Positions 12,398 through 21,844 of a stretch of 64,000 nt of DNA are shown here, in pieces. The stretch lies in NCBI GenBank assembly GCA_037501455.1, contig CM074856.1:20233001-20297000 (forward strand). The letters are read 5' to 3'. This stretch comes from Lantana camara (Eukaryota > Streptophyta > Magnoliopsida > Lamiales > Verbenaceae). The translations under genes were made by a program, and so were the position numbers. The notes under the pieces were generated by a model. That model was not told the origin of the DNA and did not search any database. It worked only from the letters and a program-made list of their open reading frames with translations. How positions within the stretch are numbered: position 1 is the stretch's first letter; each line of letters starts with the position of its first letter.

Positions 12398-12650
12398 CAT
12401 TGAAAAAGCAAATGAGCTGATCAATTTTCTCAGCAGCTCCCTCCACCAATGCATCTCTATCTCTATTAGCTTCAAGAGATGTCTGAGTAGCCACAAACTC
12501 CTCTTCCTATGAGGTAAATTCTTTTTCATTCAGCTCACGATATGCAACAACTAAAATTCTGAAACCTGCTTCAGAATATCTTTTAATATGATCCACTGTT
12601 GAAGCTACAAAATCTTGTGAATCCGTTGCGAGCCTTTCAAACATTACACT
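12398..12650 (-). pseudogene. Captured P4-ATPase (phospholipid flippase) gene fragment
   Basis: On the minus strand a continuous frame from about 12650 reads SVMFERLATDSQDF, then HIKRYSEAGFRILVVAYREL, then SLEANRDRDALVEGAAEKI. This is the conserved cytoplasmic segment of plant aminophospholipid ATPases (ALA family; typical motif VMFERLA, then DAGLRTL-AYREL, then a DRE-EKIE segment). A TAG interrupts it where tryptophan is expected (TS-stop-EEE near 12500). It is antisense to the DnaJ fragment and the DUF4216 frame. No catalytic DKTGT motif or membrane segment is present, so it is a passenger fragment. Confidence 0.72.
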
Positions 12651-12784
12651 ACACGAAATTATGAAATGTAATCATATCATGTCTGAATATTAGCAAAAAT
12701 GTGTTCTTGGTATTGGTTAGTTGAGGATTTTGTTAGGCACATTCACAAACTCACATGACTGAAAGTTAATGAAAGGTAATCCAA

Positions 12785-13351
12785 TTGGAGTATCCTGGGC
12801 TTCCTGAGAAAAAGGTTGTATTGTTTAGTTGTGATTGGTTTGATTCAGTATCACGTCGAGGTATTAAGAGAAATGATCAATATGGCCTTCTTGAGATTAA
12901 AATCAATAAATCTTATCCAAAAGATGATCCATTCATTTTGGCTCAACATGCATTTCAAGTATATTATGTTCCTTATCCGGGGACAAGGCGAGATAAAGTT
13001 CATTGGAGATTTGTGGTAAAAACAAAACCAAGAAGTAGAATAACGAAAGGACAAACTATAGAGGCCCCTTTGCAAGAACATTGCAGTTTTGTGAATCCCG
13101 TTGTGGATACAGATCCTCCAGGTGATCTAGTTGATGCTCACGGACGTAGTGAACAAGTTAATATAGAAAACATTCAGATTATGGAATTTGATGAAGTAGG
13201 AGAAGTAGAATATGAGGAAGAGGAAGAGGAAACAGAAGAGGATGAAGAAGAGGATGAGTACGAGGATGAAGACGAGGAGGACGAGGATGAGGATGAGGAC
13301 GAGGAGGACGAGGATTATAATTACAATATTGTACTTCTACAAAGGTGTTGA
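12785..13351 (+). CDS. CACTA transposase-associated DUF4216 domain with acidic tail
   Basis: An open frame of 188 codons. The first 100 residues match the DUF4216 type found near the C terminus of plant CACTA TPase proteins: VVLFSCDWFDSVSRRGIK, then DPFILAQHAFQVYYVPYPG, then WRFVVKTKPRS. The frame is open upstream of the annotated ATG (EYPGLPEKK), so the methionine may be internal to a longer exon. The last 60 residues are almost wholly Glu/Asp (EDEDEEDEDEDEDEEDED), an unusually long acidic tail. The domain's biochemical role is not established. I see no TPase catalytic core upstream; that region is taken by captured host DNA. Probably a remnant, but it has stayed free of stops. Confidence 0.78.
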   Translation: MEYPGLPEKKVVLFSCDWFDSVSRRGIKRNDQYGLLEIKINKSYPKDDPFILAQHAFQVYYVPYPGTRRDKVHWRFVVKTKPRSRITKGQTIEAPLQEHCSFVNPVVDTDPPGDLVDAHGRSEQVNIENIQIMEFDEVGEVEYEEEEEETEEDEEEDEYEDEDEEDEDEDEDEEDEDYNYNIVLLQRC

Positions 13352-14667
13352 ATAGAAAGCTCGGGCTTGTCATGTTATGATTTGGTAATGGTCTTCTTTC
13401 CTTATGAACAATGCTTACCCCTTTTATGTTTAGATGAAATTTTTTGGATGAATTTAGTAATCCGATTAGTTTGTGCAATGAATTTTGGTTTACTGTCAGT
13501 ACTTTATTTTGCTAAAAATGATTTGAATCTTTATACATATTTTGACATTACAAAACTGATTCTTGATGTTCATATTATTGCATTTCTCAGGTTGGTTAAC
13601 ATGGTCCATCAGGAGTTATCATTGGCTTATCAGTTAAGAAAATTGAAGGTATGCAGTTTTGGATAGTGATATAGCTTTGAGTTTTGAGAATGGTCTCTTA
13701 GTTAATTGATGAATTAGTTGAGATTTCATAAGCTCAGTCTGCACGATAGGCATTGTCATCTAAATTCTGATGTATCTTGAGAAAATTATCCTCTGTTTAC
13801 TCTAGTTATGTTTGTTAAGAGGTGAACTCTTTGTTCTCAGAGTATATAGTATCGTATATAAGTATTAGCTTAAATATAATTGTTGCATTAGTTGATTTGG
13901 CATATATATCCGTAGAATAATATTGTTTGGCTCTGCTTTTGGTTCCTTTTGGCTTGTATACTTTAGGCTGTGTTTTGCTTCTCTGATGCTTTCTACATCT
14001 TAATGCTAAGGATGAAATTTGGTAAAATTCCAGATTCCTCCAAGCTCTGTGATGAAATTCCTCACAGTTTTGCCCTCTTCAAAGTACAACATATTGGATC
14101 TTGAAGGATGACACTTCAGGTATAGTTTTCCTATTGAATAACTATTGTAACTTTTCCTTAATAGAGTCTTGAATTTATTGGGACCATTTTGTTTCTTTTT
14201 TTTTGGATTTTGTTGTAGGCTTCCTTGGCTAATGAATTCACAACATCCGTAAACCGTGTTATGTGGAGTCAATGGGAACCTTTTTGGTATGTGATTGTAT
14301 ATTGTTTCTGTCTATTTCCTTAGTGATGGTTTCATGATGAAACATTTCTAGACTTTTTGATAGTTAAAGTAATTTCTTCTTTGGGATTAGATTCTAATGG
14401 ATAACTTGTGAGGTTTTTCTATAAATGTTGCTCATTTTGATGTATTTGTAGATATTGTTAACTATTTGGTGGTCTTTTATAATGGTGAATGATTTATGAA
14501 TTCTTGGTATATTTATTTATGGATTTTAATTTGTTGTTGGTATATTCTTTTATGTATTATTGTTTTTGTGGTGAATATAGGTTTAAACTTATAAATTTTT
14601 GAAAAAAATACAGGGCCACTTTTTTGTAATTGAATTTGCGAAATATTAAATTTTAATTTGTTTATAT
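13352..14667. other. CACTA interior downstream of the DUF4216 frame
   Basis: No gene can be assigned. Two short exon-like stretches are open and bordered by splice-like sites: about 13591-13650 (MVHQELSLAYQLRKLK then GTATGC) and about 14218-14287 (ASLANEFTTSVNRVMWSQW after TTGTAG). Their origin is not recognised; they could be further captured exons or transposase-gene remnants. Confidence 0.4.
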
Positions 14668-15195
14668 TTTTGCAACCGAAATAATTATAAAAAAAAAAAA
14701 AAAATCCTTTTGCAACCGAATATCGGTTACGAAATCAGTTCATTTTTTCTGATCGTTTTTGCAACAAAGAATTCGGTTGCAATATTCGGTTGCAAATTAA
14801 TTAAATAAAATTTAATAAATTATTTTTTGCAATCGAATTTCAGTTGCAAAATTGGTAAACATTTTAAATCAACTTTGCAACAAAGAAGTTCGGTAGCAAA
14901 TTTCAGACCTGCCACATCAGCTTTGCAACTAAATTTTCGGTTGCAAAAGTGGTTTCAGTTTTGTAACCGAAAATTCGGTTGCAAAGTGATGTGGCTTACA
15001 TGCCACGTCTACGTCTTCTCGCAATCGGAATTCGGTTGTTCTTTCGGTTGCAAAAATTTCTGTTGCAAAAGTCGGTTACTAAAGTTTGCAACCAGGGTTT
15101 TGGCAACCGAATTTTTCGGTTGCAATTCGGTTGCTAAACACTGTTTTTCGGTTGCAGAAGGCCCTTTTTTAGTTGCAAATTCGGTTGCAAAAGCT
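14668..15195. repeat. Right subterminal repeat array of the CACTA element
   Basis: Same GCAACCGAA / TTCGGTTGC motif family as the left end, in both orientations, reaching to within a few bases of the right terminal inverted repeat. Together with the left array it defines the transposase-recognition zones of the element. Confidence 0.85.
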
Positions 15196-15289
15196 ATGTT
15201 TTCTAGTAGTGTTAGTTCGGTGTAATATTAGATTAAATAGAATTACCTTGTTTGAAGATAAAAATAGATAATCAAACAAATCCATTTTT

Positions 15290-15365
15290 GGACACATATC
15301 AGATTTTTAGATTTCCTTTTCATTTTGGGACACATATAAGATTTTTAGATTTCCTTTTCATTTTT
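15290..15365. repeat. Two-copy 38-bp tandem repeat
   Basis: Two near-identical units beginning GGACACATAT at 15290 and 15328, each ending TTTCCTTTTCATTTT. It lies in the short spacer between the CACTA element and the Copia element. Confidence 0.75.
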
Positions 15366-15390
15366 GGTAATTAAGTAGATACGTACATGG

Positions 15391-15633
15391 TGAAGAAACC
15401 TAACAATGGCGGCTAAGTGAACGGAGAAGAAGATGCAGTAGAGAGAGAAAGCAATTAGGGTTTTCAATGTATATTATTTCTGAAATTAGAGTTGTGTGGA
15501 AAATACACAAGGACCGAGTATATAAGGGCCACGCTTCCAACGGTCACAATACAAGCGTGGAAGAAACGCTAATAACAAAGAAGCTAAAACACGTTTCTAA
15601 TAAATAAACAAAAGAAAAATGAAAAATCCAACA
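15391..15633 (-). repeat. 3' LTR of the Ale-like Copia element
   Basis: Partner of the repeat at 20212-20454, same length. It is preceded on the plus strand by the CATGG target duplication. Confidence 0.95.
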
Positions 15634-15642
15634 CCCGCCCTC
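15634..15642 (-). other. Polypurine tract of the Ale-like Copia element
   Basis: Minus strand reads GAGGGCGGG immediately before the 3' LTR. It overlaps the pol stop codon at 15641-15643, so the coding region runs right up to the plus-strand priming site. Confidence 0.85.
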
Positions 15643-18600
15643 AAGTTGGAGCTTCGTTGAATAAAAAGCCCAACTTGCAAAGTATGCGTCGAAAAAGTGG
15701 ACCACCAAGTGACTTAGTGAAGATATCAGCCAGCTGCTGAGTAGTGTTAACATACTGGGGACGAATAAAACCCCTTTTGAATTGGTTCCGAACAATGTGA
15801 CAATCGATCTCCAAGTGCTTAGTACGCTCATGGAAGACAGGATTCTCCGTAATATGCAATGCAGCCTTGTTATCACACCACAGATCAATAGGCAGAGGTA
15901 ATGGAATGTGCAAATCTTGAAGGAGAAAACTCAGCCATTGCAACTCACAAACGGTAGCGCCCAAGCTCCTGTATTCTGCCTCACAAGACGACTTGCTGAC
16001 ATTCAGCTGCTTCTTCGTCTTCCAAGAGATAAGTGAAGTACCTAACAAAATACAAAAACCAGTAAGTGACCTTCTAGTTAAAGGGCAGGTTGCCCAATCT
16101 GCATCACTGAACGCAGTAAGGCAAAATGTGTTAGCTGCAGGGAAGAATAATCCTGCCATCCTGGTGCCAGCAAGATATCTTAGAACATGCTGAGCAGCAT
16201 CCCAATGGGACTGCATAGGAGAAGCCACAAACTGGCTGAGTTGTTGGACAGCAAAACTGACATCAGGACGTGTCAAATTCAAGTATAAAAGCCTCCCAAT
16301 GAGGCGCCTGTATCTGGCAGGATCTGCATATGGAACATCATCATCTGTATAAAATTTATGACCACTGCTCAAAGGAGTAGCAGCAAATCTGCATTGTGTC
16401 ATGCCAGAGTCAGCCAAAAGATCACTGATATATTTCTTTTGAGTAATAAGCAGACCATTGGAACAACGGAAGATTTCAATCCCAAGGAAATACTTGGCTG
16501 CCCCTAAATCTTTAATGGTGAAAGCATTATGCAAATAATTCTTGACATCAAGAATTACATCATCATTGGACCCGGAAATGAGGACATCATCCACATACAC
16601 AAGGAGCATAATAAAACAGGCTCCTTTAGAATAAGTAAATAAACAATGGTCATTAGAAGATTGTTGGAACCCATAAGCTATCAATTTTTCTGTAAGCTCC
16701 AAATTCCATTGCCTGGAAGCTTGCTTAAGTCCATATAAAGATTTTTTAAGTTTACAAACTTGTCCAGTACCAGCCTTAGTATAGCCCTCAGGGGGTAACA
16801 AATACACATCCTCATTTAAGTAGCCATGTAGAAAGGCATTATTAATATCTAGTTGGTATAAACCCCAACCCTTAGTAGAAACCAAAGCCAGAAAAACCCT
16901 CACAGTAACAAGTTTTGCAACAGGTGAAAAACTATCATAATAATCAACACCAAAAGTCTGATTAAAACCCTTGGCCACTAACCTAGCTTTGTATCTTTCT
17001 ACAGACCCATCAGGATTAAATTTAGTCTTGTAAACCCATTTTGACCCTATGGGCTTCTTACCAACAGGTAACTGGGTTACTTCCCAAGTATCATTTATTT
17101 CAAGAGCTTCCAGCTCTTGTTCCATAGCCTTAACCCACTCAGGAAATTTAATAGCCTTAGTATAAGTAACAGGCTCTGGAACAGGAGCCACATTGGCCAT
17201 GTAATTAACATAACTATCTGCATAGGGAAACTGACCACTCTCAACAAGAGAACCAACATCACAATTGTTACAAGAGACTTGGAATTGGACATTGCAAACA
17301 TAGTCTTTCATCCAAACAGGGGGTTCTCTATGTCTTTTAGTACCCCCAGTTTGTTGACCCTCAGAAGGGGAATCAGTTATAGAAGTTTTTTGTGAAGAGA
17401 CATCAATATTTCCCAAGTCCTTATTTAAAATATCAGTACTCTGTTGTGGTTCAGCAATCTCAGGGGAGTTAAAAACAGGAACTAAATCCTGAGTGAAAAT
17501 CTTAGGTGCAGTGGGAATCACATTATTATTAGTGTTGTAAGGAAAAACATTCTCAAAGAACCTTACATCTCTTGAAACTAAAATACTCTTAGAGTCCAAA
17601 TCAAATAGCTTATATCCCTTTTTCCCAGGTACAATTCCCAACATAACACATTTAGAGGCTCTTGGAGAAAACTTAGTCCTTCCAGGACCATTATCTACAG
17701 CATAACAAAGACATCCAAAGACTTTAATATCATCATAAGAAGGTTCACTGTTATACAATCTAAAATAAGGGGTTTGCCAATCTCTAACTCTACTTGGCAA
17801 CCTATTAATGATATAAGTAGCAAATAAAACTGCATCTCCCCAAAATTTCATAGGCAACTTGGATTGAAACAATAAAGCTCTAGCAATTTGTAAAAGGTGT
17901 TTGTGTTTAATCTCCACAACCCCATTCTGTTGTGGAGTATATACATAAGTACTTTGATGTATGATACCTTTATCATGGAAGAGAGATTTGCAATTAAGAT
18001 TTACAAATTCACTTCCATTATCACTTCTCACCATTTTAACATTTTTCCCAAACTGTGTAAAGATATAGGCTAAGAAATTTTTAAGCATAGAATACACATG
18101 ATCCTTGTAAGGCAACAGATAAGTCCATACACATCTTGAGAAATCATCAACAATGGTCAGAAAATAGTGACATCCAGAATGGGTTTGGAGTTTATAGGGA
18201 CCCCAAAGATCTACATGAATAAGATCAAAGGGCCCCTTTGACTTAATAGCACTAACAGGAAATGGCAGTCTATGTTGTTTAGAGAGTTGACAGACATCAC
18301 AGACAACATCTTCAGTGTTAAACACCAAAGGAATATGCAAATGCTTCATAACAGTAGTAGAGGCATGCCCTAACCTCAGATGCCAAACAGTAAAATCATG
18401 AGTTTTGACAGAAAAACATTTACTGGTTCTGCCATCATTATTAGCAGACTTATCAAAACAACTACTCTTGAGAAGATCACAGTTTTTCTCAAGAAAATTC
18501 AAAGTATCAGACACCACAGTGGCATGTTGTATACCAACATTTTGAGTATAAAAAATGTAAAGACAATTACAAGTTAGTCCAGAAGCAAGAATCTCTTTAG

Positions 18601-20074
18601 TTCTCTGGACCTGCAATGCCCAATGAGTTTTAGAAAACAGGAACTCACTGTTAGTAGCATTAGTAATCTTGTTTACAGAAATTAAATTGAATTTAAAAGA
18701 AGGAATGTAAAGCACATTCTCCAAGGTCACTTTATCAGACAGTTTAACACTTCCTATGAATTTAACATCATGAGAAGTACCATCAGGTAAAAAGATAGGA
18801 ATTCTGTTTTCAGGCACATTGTAGGTCTCAAACATATCAAGTTTAGAACATATGTGACTAGTGGCACCTGAATCTATGATCCACTGAAAAGCAGTTAAAG
18901 CATTAGAGCAGGCCAAGGAAAGATTATAAATGATACCTGAGAATTCAGAGGTGAAGTGCAGCTGCTCTGAACCTCCAAACTTGTTTTCCTTGAAAAATTT
19001 CATAAGTTCCTGTCTTATGAGATCAGACATGTTAGTGGCAGAGTGAGACACAGAGGATGTAGACTCATGAAGCATGTCCAGTGGGGTGTCAGCCACAGCA
19101 TTAGCTGCATTTCTGAAAGTTCTTTTAGAGGCAACACCACTGGACCTAGTTTCTTTGTAAGTCTTGTACCACTCTGGTTCTCCAATGATTTTAAAACAGG
19201 AATCCGTATTGTGTGAATCAGACTTACAAACATCACAATACCTATTTGCCTTATCTTTCCTTTTGTTTATACCCCTACCCATACCAGTCCCTCTATTAGA
19301 GTTAACATTCCTAGAGAGCATTACAGAGTTTCCAGGAACATCACTGAAAGCAACAGACACATCTCTTTGGGATTCAACCCTAGAAATAATCGAATATGCC
19401 TTGTTGACAGAGGGGAGGGGATCCATAACCAGAATCTGGTTCCTAACAGCATTGTAAGAATCATTTAATCCCATAAGAAATTGTATGAGCATGTCAGAGG
19501 ACTAAGACTCAGTGATATAGCGAGACACAAGGCAAGCATTACCAGTAGTACAGACAGGAGTATCATTGAGATTGCCCAGTTCATCCCAAAGGATCTTCAA
19601 GCGATTAAAATAAGAGGCTAGGGAAAGATTACCTTGAGCAATTGAACTGATATCACCCTTTAGTTGGTAAAGCAGGGGACCGTTACACTGGCCATACCTC
19701 TGGTCCAGATCCTCCCAGAGTTCCCTAGCAGTAGTGGCATATAAGAAGCTTTGGTGGATCTCCGGAGCCAAGGAGTTTAAGATCCACGCCTTAACGGTAG
19801 AGTCAACTCTCTTCCAAGTTTTATAGCTTGGATCATCAAAAGGTGGTAGATCTATAGATCCGTCTACAAATCCAAGCTTCATCTTGGATTCAAGCGCAAT
19901 TTTCATAGTTCTGCGCCAGGTAAGGTAATTCTTACCCTCCATCGTGACAGTAACCACAGAGAGGAGCGATGAATCGCTATTTGAGATATTAAGCGACTCA
20001 TCTTGAGAAGATGAGGCAGAAGTAATCGCCTTCTTCTTATCAGCGTCGATTTCCATCGGACGAAAACAAATCAA
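15641..20074 (-). pseudogene. Copia Gag-Pol polyprotein with one in-frame TAG
   Basis: One frame of about 1478 codons split by a single TAG at 19502-19504 (ITES-stop-SSDMLIQF). The upstream part (20074-19502) is the N-terminal gag. The downstream 1283-residue part has the rest of gag with a CX2CX4HX4C knuckle (residues 86-99 of that part), protease DSGATSHIC (Asp207), integrase with HLRLGH, DVCQ, VRSDNGSEF and QQNGVVE, reverse transcriptase with LLVYVDDVLISG near residue 966, and RNase H with SDADWA and SSCEAEY. All catalytic motifs look intact. The TAG lies inside gag, not at a gag/pol boundary, so it is more likely a point mutation than a programmed readthrough signal. A second methionine in the leader (MEIDADKK) may be the true start. 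Confidence 0.93.
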
Positions 20075-20199
20075 AGTGAATGGTAAGGTAAAGGAACAGC
20101 GTAGGGAAGCGATGAATCAGCGGAAACGAATCGGTAGAAGAATCAAGCAAACACCAAAAGAGAAGGTAAGCAGAGAGCCGGATCTAGAGGATCGTTCCT

Positions 20200-20211
20200 G
20201 CTCTGATACCA
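20200..20211 (-). other. Primer binding site (initiator tRNA-Met)
   Basis: Minus strand reads TGGTATCAGAGC directly next to the LTR, the standard Copia site complementary to the 3' end of initiator methionine tRNA. Confidence 0.93.
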
Positions 20212-20454
20212 TGAAGAAACCTAACAATGGCGGCTAAGTGAACGAAGAAGAAGATGCAGTAGAGAGAGAAAGCAATTAGGGTTTTCAATGTATATTATTT
20301 CTGAAATTAGAGTTGTGTGGAAAATACACAAGGACCGAGTATATAAGGGCCACGCGTCCAACGGTCACAATACAAGCGTGGAAGAAACGCTAATAACAAA
20401 GAAGCTAAAACACGTTTCTAATAAATAAACAAAAGAAAAATGAAAAATCCAACA
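20212..20454 (-). repeat. 5' LTR of the Ale-like Copia element
   Basis: 243 bp, TGAAGAAACC...ATCCAACA on the plus strand, differing from the other LTR by two substitutions (near positions 34 and 145 of the repeat). On the minus strand it contains a TATATA box in CCTTATATACTCGG, the likely promoter of the element. Confidence 0.95.
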
Positions 20455-20543
20455 CATGGATAAGGGAGTTGAAGTGGTTAATAGATTTATTTTACGTAGT
20501 AATGTCTCGAGTTTGAATTCTATTTGATGCGTGAATTTAAAAA

Positions 20544-20605
<62 letters not shown>

Positions 20606-21091
20606 TACTCTATTATTAAGCACGAGACCCAAGTGTGGTCTCTTGGATTGGTCTCTAATTTCTTTTTTTATTTAATTAATTAATTTTTTTTTTCATCCCA
20701 TACGGAACGTGTTTCAAATCCACTCTTCTCTCAACTTACTTTTATTCTCTTCTTTTATATTCTTTTACTTTTTTTCAAATATTTTTTAATTTATATTTTA
20801 AATATTTTTAAGAGACTAACCACTTTGTTCTATTATATATTTTTATTTTTTCTCATATTTTCTAATTTCTATTTTGTATTAGTTTTTAAACTTTAATCAT
20901 ATTAAAAACAAATATAAACATAAAAATTTTAATTTAATATATTTTTAAATAATTATAATTTTGTTATTTGCACACGCATAGAGTGTGCCAGAATGGCTAG
21001 TATATATTAAATATAACACCGGTAAACTTTACCCAAAAAAAGAAAAGAAAAGATATATATAACCAGTAAACTCAATGCAAATTCCCAGTTT
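20455..21091. other. Spacer upstream of PPH, with SINE-like patch and TA microsatellite
   Basis: 20457-20535 resembles the SINE-like patch at 10418 (AGTTGAAGTGGTTAATAG then GAGTTTGAATTC). A (TA)n microsatellite lies at about 20553-20602. The rest is AT-rich. The start of the PPH transcript is expected near 21.1 kb, but no clear TATA box is chosen. Confidence 0.6.
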
Positions 21092-21398
21092 GTGGTCCCT
21101 CGTCATCGGGGATTCACATGTTCAAAAACCATGGTTTGCATTTGCTCCCCACCTTTTTCACGCCCAAAAATCCCAAAGAAAATTAATTACGTAGCAATTG
21201 TTAGTAATTTCGAGAGTTTAAGCCAATTACTTCATAATTCTTTTTGGGTTTTTAAAGAAGGCGGGGTACTGAAGCAATCCAGTTGCTTGTTTGATTCTCC
21301 ATCTTTCTGCGTTTGTTTGGAACATTGCTCTACTTCATTCAGTCTCTCCCAGATTCGTGGAAGTTCGATTTAATGATATCTGAGCTTTCTACTTAGAG

Positions 21399-21827
21399 GT
21401 AAAAATCTTGTCTTGATCATTCTTTCTTCGTATTTTGTTGGTTCCTCTGAGTTTCCAAGGAGTTACTGATTTTGGTTTACTGATAAGAGTTTATTGCTTT
21501 TGTGGGTCTGAGTACTTTCCAAGAAATTTGAATGTAATGATTAATGGTAGTCATTCTGGGATTATGTTTGAGAAATTGCCAATGGCGTGGACAATTTTTT
21601 TTTTTATTGCTGAAAGGGTGGATAGCCAAAATCTTGAGGTTGTATGATCCCAGTTGTTCAATTTCCTTTGTTTTGGAATTTGGAGAGTTTTTCATTGGGA
21701 GTGTGAAAATATAGGTGAACTTTAAGTTGGAACAACCAAAAATGTGGCACAAAAACAAATTGATGGAGCTGTTTTTAGTTGACTCTAAGTTATTATTTCT
21801 GACTGCTGATTTGGGTACTCCTTTCAG
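21399..21827 (+). other. Probable 5'UTR intron of PPH
   Basis: A GAG/GTAAAA donor and a pyrimidine-rich TCCTTTCAG acceptor lie just upstream of the start codon. No long frame in between fits the PPH protein. This is inferred from splice consensus only. Confidence 0.5.
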
Positions 21828-21844
21828 ATAAGCTACTCCTGAGA

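Larger units (their letters stand above)
9167..15211. mobile_element. Complete non-autonomous CACTA (En/Spm) transposon
   Basis: Both ends are visible. The right end reads, inverted, CACTACTAGAAAACAT (15196-15211). The left end (9167-9182) has the same 16 bases with one change at the first position (T for C). The flanks are TTA on both sides (9164-9166 and 15212-15214), the 3-bp target duplication expected of CACTA elements. Inside both ends are dense arrays of GCAACCGAA / TTCGGTTGC motifs. The interior carries a DUF4216-type domain known from CACTA TPase genes, but no TPase catalytic domain that I can recognise. It also carries fragments of a DnaJ gene and a P4-ATPase gene. Size is 6045 bp. 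It must depend on a transposase supplied elsewhere. Confidence 0.92.
15391..20454 (-). mobile_element. Young Ty1/Copia element (Ale-like)
   Basis: Complete minus-strand element of 5064 bp. The LTRs (15391-15633 and 20212-20454, 243 bp each) start TG and end CA and differ at two positions that I can see. A perfect 5-bp target duplication CATGG flanks it (15386-15390, 20455-20459). The primer binding site and polypurine tract are in place. The coding region is one frame apart from a single TAG. Short LTRs and a 5-kb length fit the Ale/Retrofit lineage, an inference from size and pol motifs. Near-identical LTRs point to a recent insertion. Confidence 0.96.

Noticed and set aside
13179..13478. 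Minus-strand Pro/His/Arg-rich frame
   Set aside because: Complement of the acidic GAGGAC repeat of the DUF4216 gene; low complexity only.
19502..19504. Programmed stop-codon readthrough between gag and pol
   Set aside because: The TAG is inside gag, before the zinc knuckle, not at the gag/pol border; a point mutation is more likely.
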